NCBI RefSeq assembly: GCF_015832195.1
Contig: NC_052031.1
Span: 13,455,850 to 13,519,849, forward strand
Reading direction: 5' to 3'
DNA: 64,000 bases
DNA from: Motacilla alba alba
Taxonomy: Eukaryota > Chordata > Aves > Passeriformes > Motacillidae
Position 1 is the stretch's first letter; every line of letters begins with the position of its first letter. Both the position numbers and the translations under genes were made by a program. This document shows positions 14,141 to 24,447 of the stretch, piece by piece. The notes below the pieces were generated by a model that was not told the origin of the DNA, did not search any database, and was given only the letters and a program-made list of their open reading frames with translations.

Positions 14141-14682
14141 GGATTTACTGTTATTCAGTATATCTTTTGAGTGATATTTATTAGAATTATCACTTTAAAA
14201 TCTCTACAATTCACTTGCATCCAGCTCGATTCTTCCAGTGAAAAGGACTTCTGCTTCTTTCCAGGTACTTCCTGTGCCTGTGCTTGTGTTCACACCACTG
14301 TGCTATGTGGCTCCCTAATCCAGATGAAAACCTGCTCCCATCCTCTGTGGCAATTTTCAGGCTCCTCAAACCCTCATCCAACTGATTACATCAAAAGCAC
14401 CAGTGCCAGCATTAAAGATAAACAGAAGAAACCAGTGCTGGGTATGAGGCAAGACTTTAATCACAGGCTTAAGCCTACTGTGAAACTGTGGCCTTGTTGT
14501 GTTTTTTCAATACGAAGTATCTTCTGTGAAATTTTACACAGAACCTTAAGAACTATGCAGTCACATATACAATACAAATGGCTTAAAGGGTAAACACACA
14601 TAGTTCATTATGGACTCACGAAGAACAAAACTCAGGCGAGCCAGGTGATTCACTCTTTCTCCTGCCAGTGATACTGAAATAA

Positions 14683-14703
14683 ATATATATATACACACAC
14701 ACA
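14683..14703. repeat. (TA)n(CA)n microsatellite
   Basis: A short alternating purine-pyrimidine tract of TA then CA units, about 21 bases. Confidence 0.85.
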
Positions 14704-14943
14704 AATCTTCTCATACTCTTGATCGGTGAAGTATGACCTTGTATTGAAAATCATTAGCACTCTATGTAGATATCAGCATCATCTTAACTAAGTCTTATTG
14801 ACCTGATTAGTTCAATATTCTGTATTGTAAATTATGATAAAGAAATGCAGCATTTTTTAACAGATACTGCTTTGAGAATATATACATGAGTGAGTATTTT
14901 ATGATAGGTATTGCATGCATTTGAGCCATAGCATTTACTAAAG

Positions 14944-14988
14944 GTAAAGTAAAACTTTACTTAGAGTAAGTAAAACTTACATTTTACT
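14944..14988. repeat. Nested short inverted repeats
   Basis: Three overlapping near-perfect palindromes: GTAAAGT with ACTTTAC, AAGTAAA with TTTACTT, and GTAAGT with ACTTAC, followed by TTTTACT. All are built from one GTAAA-type word in both orientations within 45 bases. Confidence 0.75.
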
Positions 14989-16615
14989 GTATTAACAGGG
15001 TTCCTTTGCCAGGTGTTGCCTTTCATCTCAGGATGAAACCCAATCATGCAATATTTTTAGTCACTGGTACTTGAAGGTCCCTCCTTTTAAACTGCTTCAG
15101 AGAGAGCAAATGCCATCACCCTAAGTCACCTTGTCAAAAGCTCAGTGACTTGCACATATTTTTCTTCTACCTCCATAAAGAGCTATTAACAAGGCTGCCC
15201 TGTCCCCTAGGGTTACTAAAACTCAGATCAAATGTCCTTTCTTACTAGCATGATCTACCTATGCACTGTTCTAACCTTAAAGCCTAAACATCTTTCCTGC
15301 AACAAAAACATAACATTTCAGACACAGTGAACTTGAAATCATTATTATGGTCTGTAACAACTACTTTCATGTTTCAAATGAGTCTTTGACAGTTCTCAGG
15401 TCTCCAGCTTCTGGCTGAATTACCCAAATCACTGGAATGGGCAAAAACACATAAGGTAATTCTCTAGGGTATTTTGGTGGGGTTTTCTCTCACAATTCAG
15501 AAATTTTTTTCTTGAAAGTATTTCTGTTGAACTAGGGTTAAAATTCAGAAAAATTTTTGATTCCAAGACTGGTCTAAAATAGCCATTATATTGATTACAG
15601 ATCAGAACACATTTTCTCATTCCACAAATAACTATTTATTGCCATGTATGACATATTCAGGAGGATGTTACACTGAACACATCATTACCTCATATGAATT
15701 CGAACAGGACTGCCAATGCCTTGCTTTGGCAATATTCTCCTTTTTAGAAATACAGAGGGGATGCATCCCATGTGCTGGACATGTAGTCTTTGTAGGTCAA
15801 AATGTTACATATTTCTTTTTTAAATATCAATGACTACATTGTGAAAACTTTATCAAACAGAAACAGAATGCCTTAAAAATGTAACAAGTTCCATTGCTGC
15901 CAGTAAGAACTGCTGAGACAAGAAATCAAACACCTTATACCACACAGATTGATTGTTGCTGTAGATTGGTGAATTAGAAGATGCTGGAATAATTAATTCC
16001 GAAAAGGAACAGTAAAAATGGAAACCATCAAAATGCAAGGATAGCAGCTGTCCTGGACCCTTCTGGAGAGAAGTAATAAAATGTCACACTCATGATGTTC
16101 CTATCAGACAACCAGGATGCAGAAGAAAAACCCCATGAAAGTCTCAACTTTCATCCCCCCCGAATTGGAAGGAACTGGGTGATAAGGCTCTACAAGACCA
16201 AATGAGCCTGTTTTGTAGGTGAGCTCCTTTTCCACATCAGCCTTCAAGGAGTGGCTGACTTTGCAATTCCTGAGTGGGAACCATGTACCCAAGAATATTT
16301 CAGAGTTTTTCTTACTGCTGTTTCATTTTAATGTACCTTAAACCCAAAATACCCACGCAGCACGTTAAGGTGAAGATCGCAATATCTAATAATTAAGATG
16401 AAAGAAATGTCTGCCTACGTAGCAGGTAGACATTGAAGGATTGCTAAATAACTCAGTTAGGTGGAACTATGCATGAACTTTATTAGGCATTTCATTATTC
16501 AAAATGCTGAAAGACATTCCATATTGTTACTTAATACAAATGAGCTTCCATCTAGATGAACATATTCTTTTATGCCAGAGTTTCTGTTAAAACCTGAAAT
16601 TTCAATTGCAACATT

Positions 16616-16750
16616 TTCTTTTAACTAATGCTATAATGTTTACCAACTGCAGCTATAATGGACTACAAGAAAAAGGTACACAAAATAATGGTGAAGCACT
16701 AAGGCTGCCTTAGAATAGTAACAAGAGAATCCTAGGTGAAGTTTTAAAAC
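16616..16750 (+). repeat. Diverged direct repeat, copy A
   Basis: This segment aligns along about 130 bases with 17921-18058. Shared blocks include TTCTTTTA, CTAATGCT, TAATGTTT, CAACTGCA or AAACTGCA, ACAAGAGAAT or GCAAGAGAAT, and AGGTGAA. Copies are heavily diverged with small indels. No CR1 similarity is visible. It could be an old segmental duplication or two members of an unrecognised repeat family. Confidence 0.7.
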
Positions 16751-17920
16751 CTAAGCACAAATGTTATGCTCCCATCCAGAATGCAGGCTCTGGCACTTAC
16801 CTGATTCACCACTGAACTAACTCAGCTCATACTGGCAAAAACTTTTTGGGGCAAAGAGGAGTTCAGGAAGGCTGGTGCTAATGAGGAAAAGCTGGACCAC
16901 TCATTTGGGCTGCAAAACACTGAGGCTGCAGTGAGCCCTTCCCACAGAGCCACACACCAGAGCTGTTAATCCCTTCTAGTTCAGTGGGAAGCATAAGGAA
17001 TCTGGGTAAGCCTGTCATGTCACCAGCACCAAAATCCTGTTACAGGATTTGCCAACTGGAAATCCAGCGACTATCCACCTTAAAGAGAGCTGGGACAGTG
17101 TAAGGTAACACCAGCTCCCTAGCTACTTGTTTCTGTGCAAGAAATCAGCCTTCCTGTGGGAAAGCAAACACAACAGGGACCTAATACTATACCCACAACT
17201 CATTAATCATTAACCCCAGTACTACCAGACACTAATTTCCTAACAAGCTTACAAGGATCCAAGGAGGGCAGCAGCACTGCCACACTAATCCAAGTAATCC
17301 TACCATTCACAAGCGTGGCTCAGCTCGGGTGTGCACAAGCACAGCGAGCACCTCCACAAGCTACAGAACAACTGCTGTTTGCTGCTGTTACACCAAAAAA
17401 TTCCAAGAAAGCACAAGCCTCATCAAAAGGTAAATCAAAGTATGTTAAACCCAGTAAAGAATTATCACAACCATGCCTTAGTTCGTCACTGATCCGTAAC
17501 TGCACAACACAACATGGAGAAACAAAAATGACCATATAAATGGTCAGAAGAGTGATCAAAATGGCTTAGAAGTTAAAGCAGTACGAATACAACAGCATTT
17601 GAGAACCAAACATAGGCCTTGTGCTTTGACTGTCACAGGCTGGTATCATTTCAGCCACAGCACAATCACATCCTGAGGGACAGTAATGACTTTGGTGCTA
17701 TGCTTAGAACCCTAAGGACTATCCAAATAAATAGTTATTGATGAGTCCTAGAGGGAGATACATCAAGCTTTCCTCAGGCAAGGATGTTCTAATCATCAGC
17801 CTACTAAAAGTAAGCTAGAAACAAGAGTATTAGATGGGGACAGATAGCTTCAATCAATGTGGGCATAAATTAACGCTGCTCATTGAAACCAGAGTTTTGC
17901 CCGCCTCAGTCAGTATCTGT
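16751..17920. other. Spacer between direct repeats, nothing recognised
   Basis: Intron sequence of mixed composition with no exon, RNA gene or known transposon visible. Two overlapping frames on opposite strands near 17315-17559 are mutual shadows. Confidence 0.5.
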
Positions 17921-18058
17921 TTCTTTTAGCTAATGCTTTAATGTTTGCAAACTGCAACTGTAGCAACAGTGGAAACCAGATAAGGAGTCACCAAAACAAT
18001 GCTGAGGTATTAGGACTGACTTAAAACAAGTGCAAGAGAATACCAGGTGAATTTTTAC
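17921..18058 (+). repeat. Diverged direct repeat, copy B
   Basis: Partner of 16616-16750 in the same orientation, 1.3 kb away. It begins TTCTTTTAGCTAATGCTTTA and ends near CAAGAGAATACCAGGTGA. Flanks beyond the aligned block do not match clearly, so boundaries are approximate. Confidence 0.7.
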
Positions 18059-18712
18059 CTTTTTTTTCTTAAAAAGCAGGAGCATTAAGCTAAACACATA
18101 AAAATTTAAAGATATATATTGTGCCTTTACACGTCAAAAAATTTCTCAAAACTGAAATACCATTCTTTCTTAAAAAAAACAACTAAGGGGGAAAAATCCT
18201 TCTCTTCAGACAATATACATGTCTCTCCATACTTGCTTGGAAGAAACATATATATGCATCTACCAGTCTTTAAGAAAAATCAAATCACTTGAAAGAAGAG
18301 TTCTAAATAGACAAACCACAGTCATACAATTAAAGACATGCTAGCAATCTCCCGTGAATAAAACTCTCCGTGTTTATACTGTTAATGAACCTAATTACAC
18401 TACAACACCACCATCATGTTAATTATGTTTATGGATTCCAGCTCAACAAGAGCCTGGATTGTCCTGAAATATGCAGCTACAACCACTTGCAGTTGACTAA
18501 AACTTAAAAATAAAAAAAGAAACCTTGAGCAGTGCACAATATGACCTATGCAAAACACAGTGTATTGAACAGATTTTGGAAAAATTGAACTAGTCATGTC
18601 AGAAACACTGGAACAGTAATCAGTAATATCTAGACATATTCACCAAATTTAACTGGCAGGAAGCTCATAAAACTAAGAAAACTATACTGGCAAATGAAAT
18701 ATTTATTGCAAT

Positions 18713-19802
18713 AGTTGGTTTAAAGCATTTGACACTGTCCCATACAATATCCTTGTCTTTACACTAGAGGGACATGAACTTGACGGATGGATCACTTGTT
18801 GATAAGGAACTGGCTGGATGGATGCACTCCAAGGGTTGTGATCAACACCTCGAGGCCCAAGAGGAGAGCAGCGAGGGCTGGGGTTCCTCAGGGTCGGTGC
18901 TGTTTAACACCTTGGTCAGTGCCAGGGACTGAGCCCACCCCTGGCACGTTTGCCAACACCACCGAGCTGCGTGGTGCTGTCACACCGGAGGGAAGGGATC
19001 CAGAGGGACCTGGACAGGCTTGAGAGATGGGTCTGTGAGAAAGAACCTCATGGCTCAGCACAGCTGAGTGCAAGGTGCTGCACCTGGGAAGCACAATCTC
19101 AAGGCAATCTGAAGCACAAATATGGCTGGGTGGAGAATGGACTGAGAGGAGCCCCAAAGAGAAGGATTTGGGGGTGCTGATGAATGAGAAGCTTGACACA
19201 AGTCAGCAATGTGTGCCTGCAGCTCAGAAAGGCTATTGTGTCCTGGGCTGCATCCAAAGCAGCACAGCCAGCAAGCCGAGGTGCTTCTGCCCCCCTACTC
19301 CACTACTCTACATCCGCCTGGAGTACTGTGTCCAGATCTGGGATCCCCACCTTAAGAAGGATATAGATCTGCTGGCAGGAGTCCAGAGCATGCCACCAGG
19401 ATGATCAGAGGGCTGGAAGAGCCCCTCTGCTAAGAAGACAGGCTGAGAGAGTTGTTGTTCAGCCTGGAGAAGAGAAGGCTCTGGCAACACCTTAAGAACC
19501 TTCCAGTGGCTAAAGGGAGCTGAAGGAAAGCTGAAGAGGAACTTTTTACAAGGACACGTAGTGACAGGACAAGAAGGAATGGCTTCAAACTGAAAGAGGG
19601 CAGGTTTAGTGAGGATGCTGAAGCACTGAAACAGGTTTTCCAGAGAAGCTGTATGGCAAACCTGGAACTGTTCAAGGCCAGGTTGGATGAGGCTTTGAGC
19701 AACCTGGTCTCAAGCGGAAGGTGTCCTTGCCCATTTTAGAGAGGGTGGAACTAGATGGTCTTGAAGGTCCCTCCCATCCAAAAGCATTTTATGATTCCAT
19801 GA
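18713..19802 (+). mobile_element. CR1 LINE, 1.1-kb 5'-truncated copy with decayed RT
   Basis: The largest transposon in the window. It starts inside the reverse transcriptase gene at a motif reading KAFDTVPYNIL and continues through IQRDLDRLERW and LEYCVQIWDPHLKKD, the CR1 RT C-terminal region. It then runs through the 3' end to a tail AAGGTCCCTCCCATCCAAAA followed by GCATTTTATGATTCCATGA. The reading frame is broken by stops and frameshifts, so no protein can be made. The several short open frames over it are pieces of the decayed RT or their shadows. 5' truncation is normal for CR1. Confidence 0.93.
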
Positions 19803-20426
19803 AGCATTATTCTCCCTTACATTTCATTTTTCTCCATTGTAAAATAAACTGTGCGCTTCATGGCTCCTAGTAATGTGCATTCTGAAGTCAAATCAACATA
19901 GAAAGATGGCTTACAAACTCTCAACTTTACATCTTCCTACCTAGTTAATGATTCAATCCCAACAAATCACCTCCACTGACAATTTGTTGACATCACCCAT
20001 ATCGCTACAAAACAGCAATTTAAATCCTCCAATCTGGCACAAAGAAACCAATTTGTACTTCACCAGTTCTAACAGTTTCTACTACATTCCATGAAAAAAC
20101 ATTTTAATTAAAAGCAGACATTTGCATTGCTATGGAATTACAGGATTGAGTGCTAACAGCAGCAACAAACGTGCCAAAATATAATTAGAAAGAAACTTGA
20201 AAACTCCCAATCTTCTCTTATATTTAAATTACAAAATTCTGATTTTCAGCTCTGGAGGACTTGATTTAAAAAGCATTAAATTACTTGGGAACAAAAGATA
20301 AAATTAGATGTATCACGCTCATGGCTTTGGGACAAAAGGTCAACTATGCTCTTAACCAATTCCACCTATAAAACAGCGTGTAAACAAATAGTAGCTTCCT
20401 GTAATGCTTCATATTTGCTGCACTTC
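19803..20426. other. Intron between CR1 copies
   Basis: AT-rich sequence of about 620 bases without recognisable gene or repeat. Confidence 0.5.
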
Positions 20427-20568
20427 ACAGAATTACAGAATCACAGAATTGTTTGGGTTGGAAGGGACATTAAAGCTCATCCAGTTCAACTCCCCCGCCA
20501 TGGGCGAGGCCACCTCTGACTGGGGGGGATTGCTCTGTGCCCAGTCCTGCCTGGCCTTGAACACCTCC
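20427..20568 (-). mobile_element. CR1 LINE 3' tail, minus strand
   Basis: CACAGAATTACAGAATCAC followed by AGAATTGTTTGGGTTGGAAG is the canonical reverse-complement CR1 terminus with its repeated octamer. The copy stops after about 140 bases at CTTGAACACCTCC, directly against the plus-strand copy at 20570. This tail type (GTTTGGGTTGGAAGGGAC) differs from its neighbour's, so they are separate insertions. Confidence 0.92.
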
Positions 20569-20569
20569 T

Positions 20570-21015
20570 AAGAAGGGCCATGAGGATGGGGAAGGGTCTG
20601 GAGGGGAAGCCACATGAGGAGAGGCTGAGGTCACTTGGTTTGGTCACTCTGGAGGAGACTGAGAGGAGAACTCACTGCAGCCTTCAAGTTCCTCAAGAGG
20701 GAAACAGAGGGGCAGGTACAGATCTCTTCACTCTTGTGACCACTGACAGGACTAGAGGGAATGGCCTGAAGTTGTGTAAGGGGAAGCTTAAGCTGGCCAT
20801 CAGGAAAAGGTTCTTCCCAGAGAGGGTCTTCAGGCACTGGAACAGGCTCCCCAGGGCAGTGGTCACAGTACCAGCCTGACAGAGTTCAGTAAGTGTTTGG
20901 ACAGTGCTCTCAGGCACATGGAGTGACTCTTGCGGTGTCCTGTGCAGGGCCAGGAGTTGGACTCAATGATCCTGATGGGTCCCTTCCAACTTAGCATTTT
21001 CTAAGATTCTATGAT
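20570..21015 (+). mobile_element. CR1 LINE 3' end, plus strand
   Basis: Begins near AGAAGGGCCATGAGGATGGG and runs through ATGAGGAGAGGCTGAGG, GGCACTGGAACAGGCTCCCC and GGACTCAATGATCCTGATGG to a terminal AGATTCTATGATAATAC. It is about 445 bp and 5'-truncated. It abuts the minus-strand copy head to head, leaving both CR1 3' tails at the outer edges. The subfamily resembles the fragment at 33778-33968, which shares GTTTGG...GACAATGCTC-type sequence. Confidence 0.92.
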
Positions 21016-21235
21016 AATACATTCCTCCTCCAATCAATTAAACTACTCACAAGAATCCATTTACAGATTGCAGTATGCACAATACAAATCACCAAGGTTT
21101 ACATTTCAATAAAAATAGCTGTGGCCCACTAATTATTATAATGTGCCTATCCTAACAAAAACACAATGCTACGTATTTTACAAGTAAACTGCACCAGTAT
21201 CTAAAGCATCTAAAATAAAAATAAAGTATCTAAAG

Positions 21236-21345
21236 CATGGAAAGGAAGGTTATCAGAAGGAAACAACATGGATTCAACAAGAGGAAGTCATGTGTGACCA
21301 ATGTGATACCCTCCTACAGTGACATGTCTGGCTTGGGATGATAAC
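21236..21345 (+). mobile_element. Internal CR1 RT fragment
   Basis: GGTTATCAGAAGGAAACAAC followed by ATGGATTCAACAAGAGGAAG and TGACCAATGTGATACC resembles the CR1 reverse transcriptase stretch that encodes a QHGFTKGKSCLTNL-like motif. The piece lacks both ends. It is decayed, with in-frame stops. It may be a remnant of an older insertion broken by later events in this CR1 cluster. Confidence 0.65.
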
Positions 21346-24162
21346 AAAAGGAGAGACAAGAAGAATGAAAGCTGGAGTGGGAGCTAAAGGGAAAGCTCTA
21401 TGATAATCTCCCACTGTATTATTCCCATAATAAAACCCCAATGCAATTCAATCTCAGATTACTTTCTGCAGACAACAGTACACACATGAACTACTAGTTG
21501 TGAACAAAACAACAAGGTATTAGAAGTAGTTTAGAGAACCAAGAAGCTGTTAGTCTCAGAAGCTTTCAGGAGCTAAGGAAGAGGTTTTTTTTCAGCTGAC
21601 TCATACAGGTTTAGACCAATGGAGCAGGGTGATGTAACACCACATGAAAATCTAGTGAAGCTTTCTAGAGAAGAAAAGCAACATTTAGAAGGGAGAATAA
21701 AAGCTACAGCTGAAACCCTGGGTAGTCCTAATCTAAACACTCTTGCTGTAGAGAAATCCAGTGGAAACCTGGCAGAAGCCTTGAAAGACAGATCTTAAAG
21801 CAGCTCACACCTGTCCAATGGAAAGATCTGACAAGAACTATTTGCAGTAAAGGGCAAGAGTTCTCAGATACCATACAGAATGAGCTGGAAACAAACTGCA
21901 CTGTCCAGAAAGTTAATAAAGGTAGTGTAGTACACATAAAGAAATTTTTTTTAAGTTGCATTTCAGGTATAGCATTTTTATCCTACAAATTTTATGTCTG
22001 TGATTGAGCTACTCTCTAAGCATTCAGTATTTGGCCACAGTCAAGGCTGAGACTTGGGCTGAATACCCTCCTTTCAGTCTCAATAAAAAAGGAACATTAG
22101 GTCTTTTACACAACAGCTGAAAAAGCAGGGGAAAAAAACAGCAAAAAAATGCTGTGCCTGTGATTCCAGGAGAGAGTTGCGTGGGGCTTTTTGGGTGTTG
22201 TTTTTTGAATTTTAAGGGAGGTTTTTTTAGTACAGTACTTGCTAGACAGGCAGACTTGAAAACATCAGCAAAATAACTGCTTGTTGCACTTTGTTTCTAC
22301 TCTGCTCAAGCAAACGAGCTCTGTTTACATGTTTTGTGTAAATAAACAGCACTGCACAAATACACACAAACACAACCTTCAAATCATGGACTTCTCTTCC
22401 TGAGAAGAACAACTTGGCAAAGTCTCAAGTATTAGCTATCTCCTGGGCTACAAGAGTAGAAGTAATACATGCCAGGTTTTCTGAATACCGATGTCAGATA
22501 GCCAGATATTGACTAACACACATTGTGGCTCTGTGTCTTTTGCCTGCTCAGCTACCCTGCAAAGGAATTGAGTAGTATCTTGATGTCTGCAGCTCAGATT
22601 AACAACTGGCCTTCCAGTCTGCCTCTGAGACGCAACCTTGTTTAGAATCAGAGTAATGTGATTCTTTTTGCCTTTTTTAAACTGGCACTTTTTGACCACT
22701 AATACCAGACATCTCTTTCTGGACCAGACCACAGCGAAGTAGGATGTGAGACAGTTTATGGTCCAGAGGTGTTTACTATTATTATGCATCCCTGTGTTAC
22801 CTCAAATGGATTTGGTGACAAGCACAGATACCAGTTCAGCAGAGTAAGGAGCACTGCTTGGTTTTGGTCATGTCTGAGCTTTGCCTTCATTAGATGTATG
22901 AGCTTGACATATCCAGCAGTGTATGTCTGAAGCACAGAGTAAGCATCTAACACATGGTAAAAATATTCATCACTCTTCCTTTCCAGAAACATAGGTCTAA
23001 AAACAAAATAGGAGTTACACAGTAGACAAAACTCTGTAATATCAAACTTCCAGGAGACTGAGTAGTAGCAAAGCATTTGTGCATTTCATATCCTCAGCTG
23101 ATTTCCATCTCTTGGATGCCCATATCAGAGGGCCAATAATGCAAACAGACCTAGATCCAGTTTTGACAGGTGGTACTAGGCCCCTGGGAGACACCAGTGT
23201 TAGGTTATCTGACTAAAAGCTAACTGTAATAGAAACAGATCCAGCAAAGATCAGAAGCAAAACAACAGGTCAACCCTAACATCCTCAACAGCAAAAATGG
23301 AGCATGTGAATCAGCTACTCCTACGACTATCAATTAGACCATATTCCCCCAGTGTGAAACCTACCAAGATGAGTCAAAATTCTTCCCAAAAAACACGCTG
23401 AAAACTAAAGGTTATTGCCTTAAGGGGTATGGGACTTATTACAGGATGCAGGGAGAAAGAACATTTTGGCATTGTGTAAAACTTGCTCCAGTACTGTGAG
23501 AATAAGCAAGACGCTATGAAATGTTATGGGGAAGGTATTAGGCGTGGAGGAAGACTGGTATAAAAGTGGCTAAGGGAGAAATAAATAAGAGAAAATAGCA
23601 AGAAAAAAGGATAAATGGGGCAGGTCCAGTACAAATAAGCATCTGGTCCAGTCTGACCAAGCCCTGTCCTTGATCATGACAGTCCATCCTATACTGTCAC
23701 TAAAACCCTATACCGGTCTTCTTGGTGGATGCACTTTATATTTTGAGTGTGTGTGTGTGAACTCCAGCCAATTTCAAGTCAGACTGGCCAGGAAATAAAT
23801 AAGGTCCAAGCCAGCAATTCAAGTGAGAATATGAATCTCAAAGGCTCATGCATTTAGGGGCTAGAAAATACTTAAAAGCATTTAAAATTGGCATTTAAAA
23901 CTGGGAGAGCACATAGAGCTTTGTGTGTGAGGTTCTGTGAAAATTCCACCAGTGGACTTCCACTGTGAGGAGCTGGAAAGGAGGAAAAGGACGAGGCTGT
24001 CCACGCAGTTCTTGCCTCAATGCTCTTTGTTTATGTGGGTGCCAATAAAAGCCCTGGTTTGAGTCTCTGCTGCCCTGCAGGGCCAGCTGTGGATGCATTT
24101 TCTGCATGTGAGCATGTGCATGCACACACACCTCTGGGGAGCCCACGCTCCTCACTGCCTGG
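21346..24162. other. Intron, no gene recognised
   Basis: No exon or transposon could be named. Two minus-strand frames (22448-22789 and 22756-23076) overlap but are in different frames and have no recognisable motif. A short GT run lies at about 23745-23758. Confidence 0.45.
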
Positions 24163-24447
24163 CCCTGGGGACACAGCACTCACCTATTCAGCTACAGGAG
24201 ATATTGCCCCTGGGACACAGCACTCACCTATTCAGCTACAGGAGATATTGCCCCTGGGACACAGCACTCACTACAGGAGTGTAGTGAGTACAGCACTCAC
24301 CTATTCAGCTACAGGAGATATTGCCCCTGGGACACAGCAGTCCTGCACTCACCTATTCAGCTACAGGAGATACTGCCCCTGGGACACAGCAGTCCTGCAC
24401 TCACCTACTCAGCTACAGGAGATACTGCCCCTGGGACACAGAGCTCT
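24163..24447 (+). repeat. Minisatellite with 44-bp and 52-bp units
   Basis: Unit words are GGGACACAGCACTCACC, TATTCAGCTACAGGAG and ATATTGCCCCT. The ACAC anchor recurs at 24171, 24215 and 24259 (period 44), then, after an irregular unit, at 24332, 24384 and 24436 (period 52). The longer unit carries an extra 8 bases (AGTCCTGC). The irregular unit contains a perfect 9-bp inverted repeat at 24267-24288. The array stays open in one plus-strand frame (24020-24562, 180 codons), a side effect of unit sequence rather than a gene. Confidence 0.95.

Larger units (their letters stand above)
14141..16615. other. Intron with short simple repeats
   Basis: No exon or transposon recognised. It includes a small TA/CA microsatellite (14683-14703) and a run of overlapping inverted repeats built on GTAAA/TTTAC (14944-14988). 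A 140-codon plus-strand frame at 14171-14593 shows no domain and mixed composition typical of chance. Confidence 0.5.

Noticed and set aside
14171..14593. 140-codon plus-strand frame
   Set aside because: No domain or homology recognised. It is antisense to SRPK2 and consistent with chance.
18787..19702. Several short frames on both strands
   Set aside because: They are fragments or shadows of the decayed CR1 reverse transcriptase, not separate genes.
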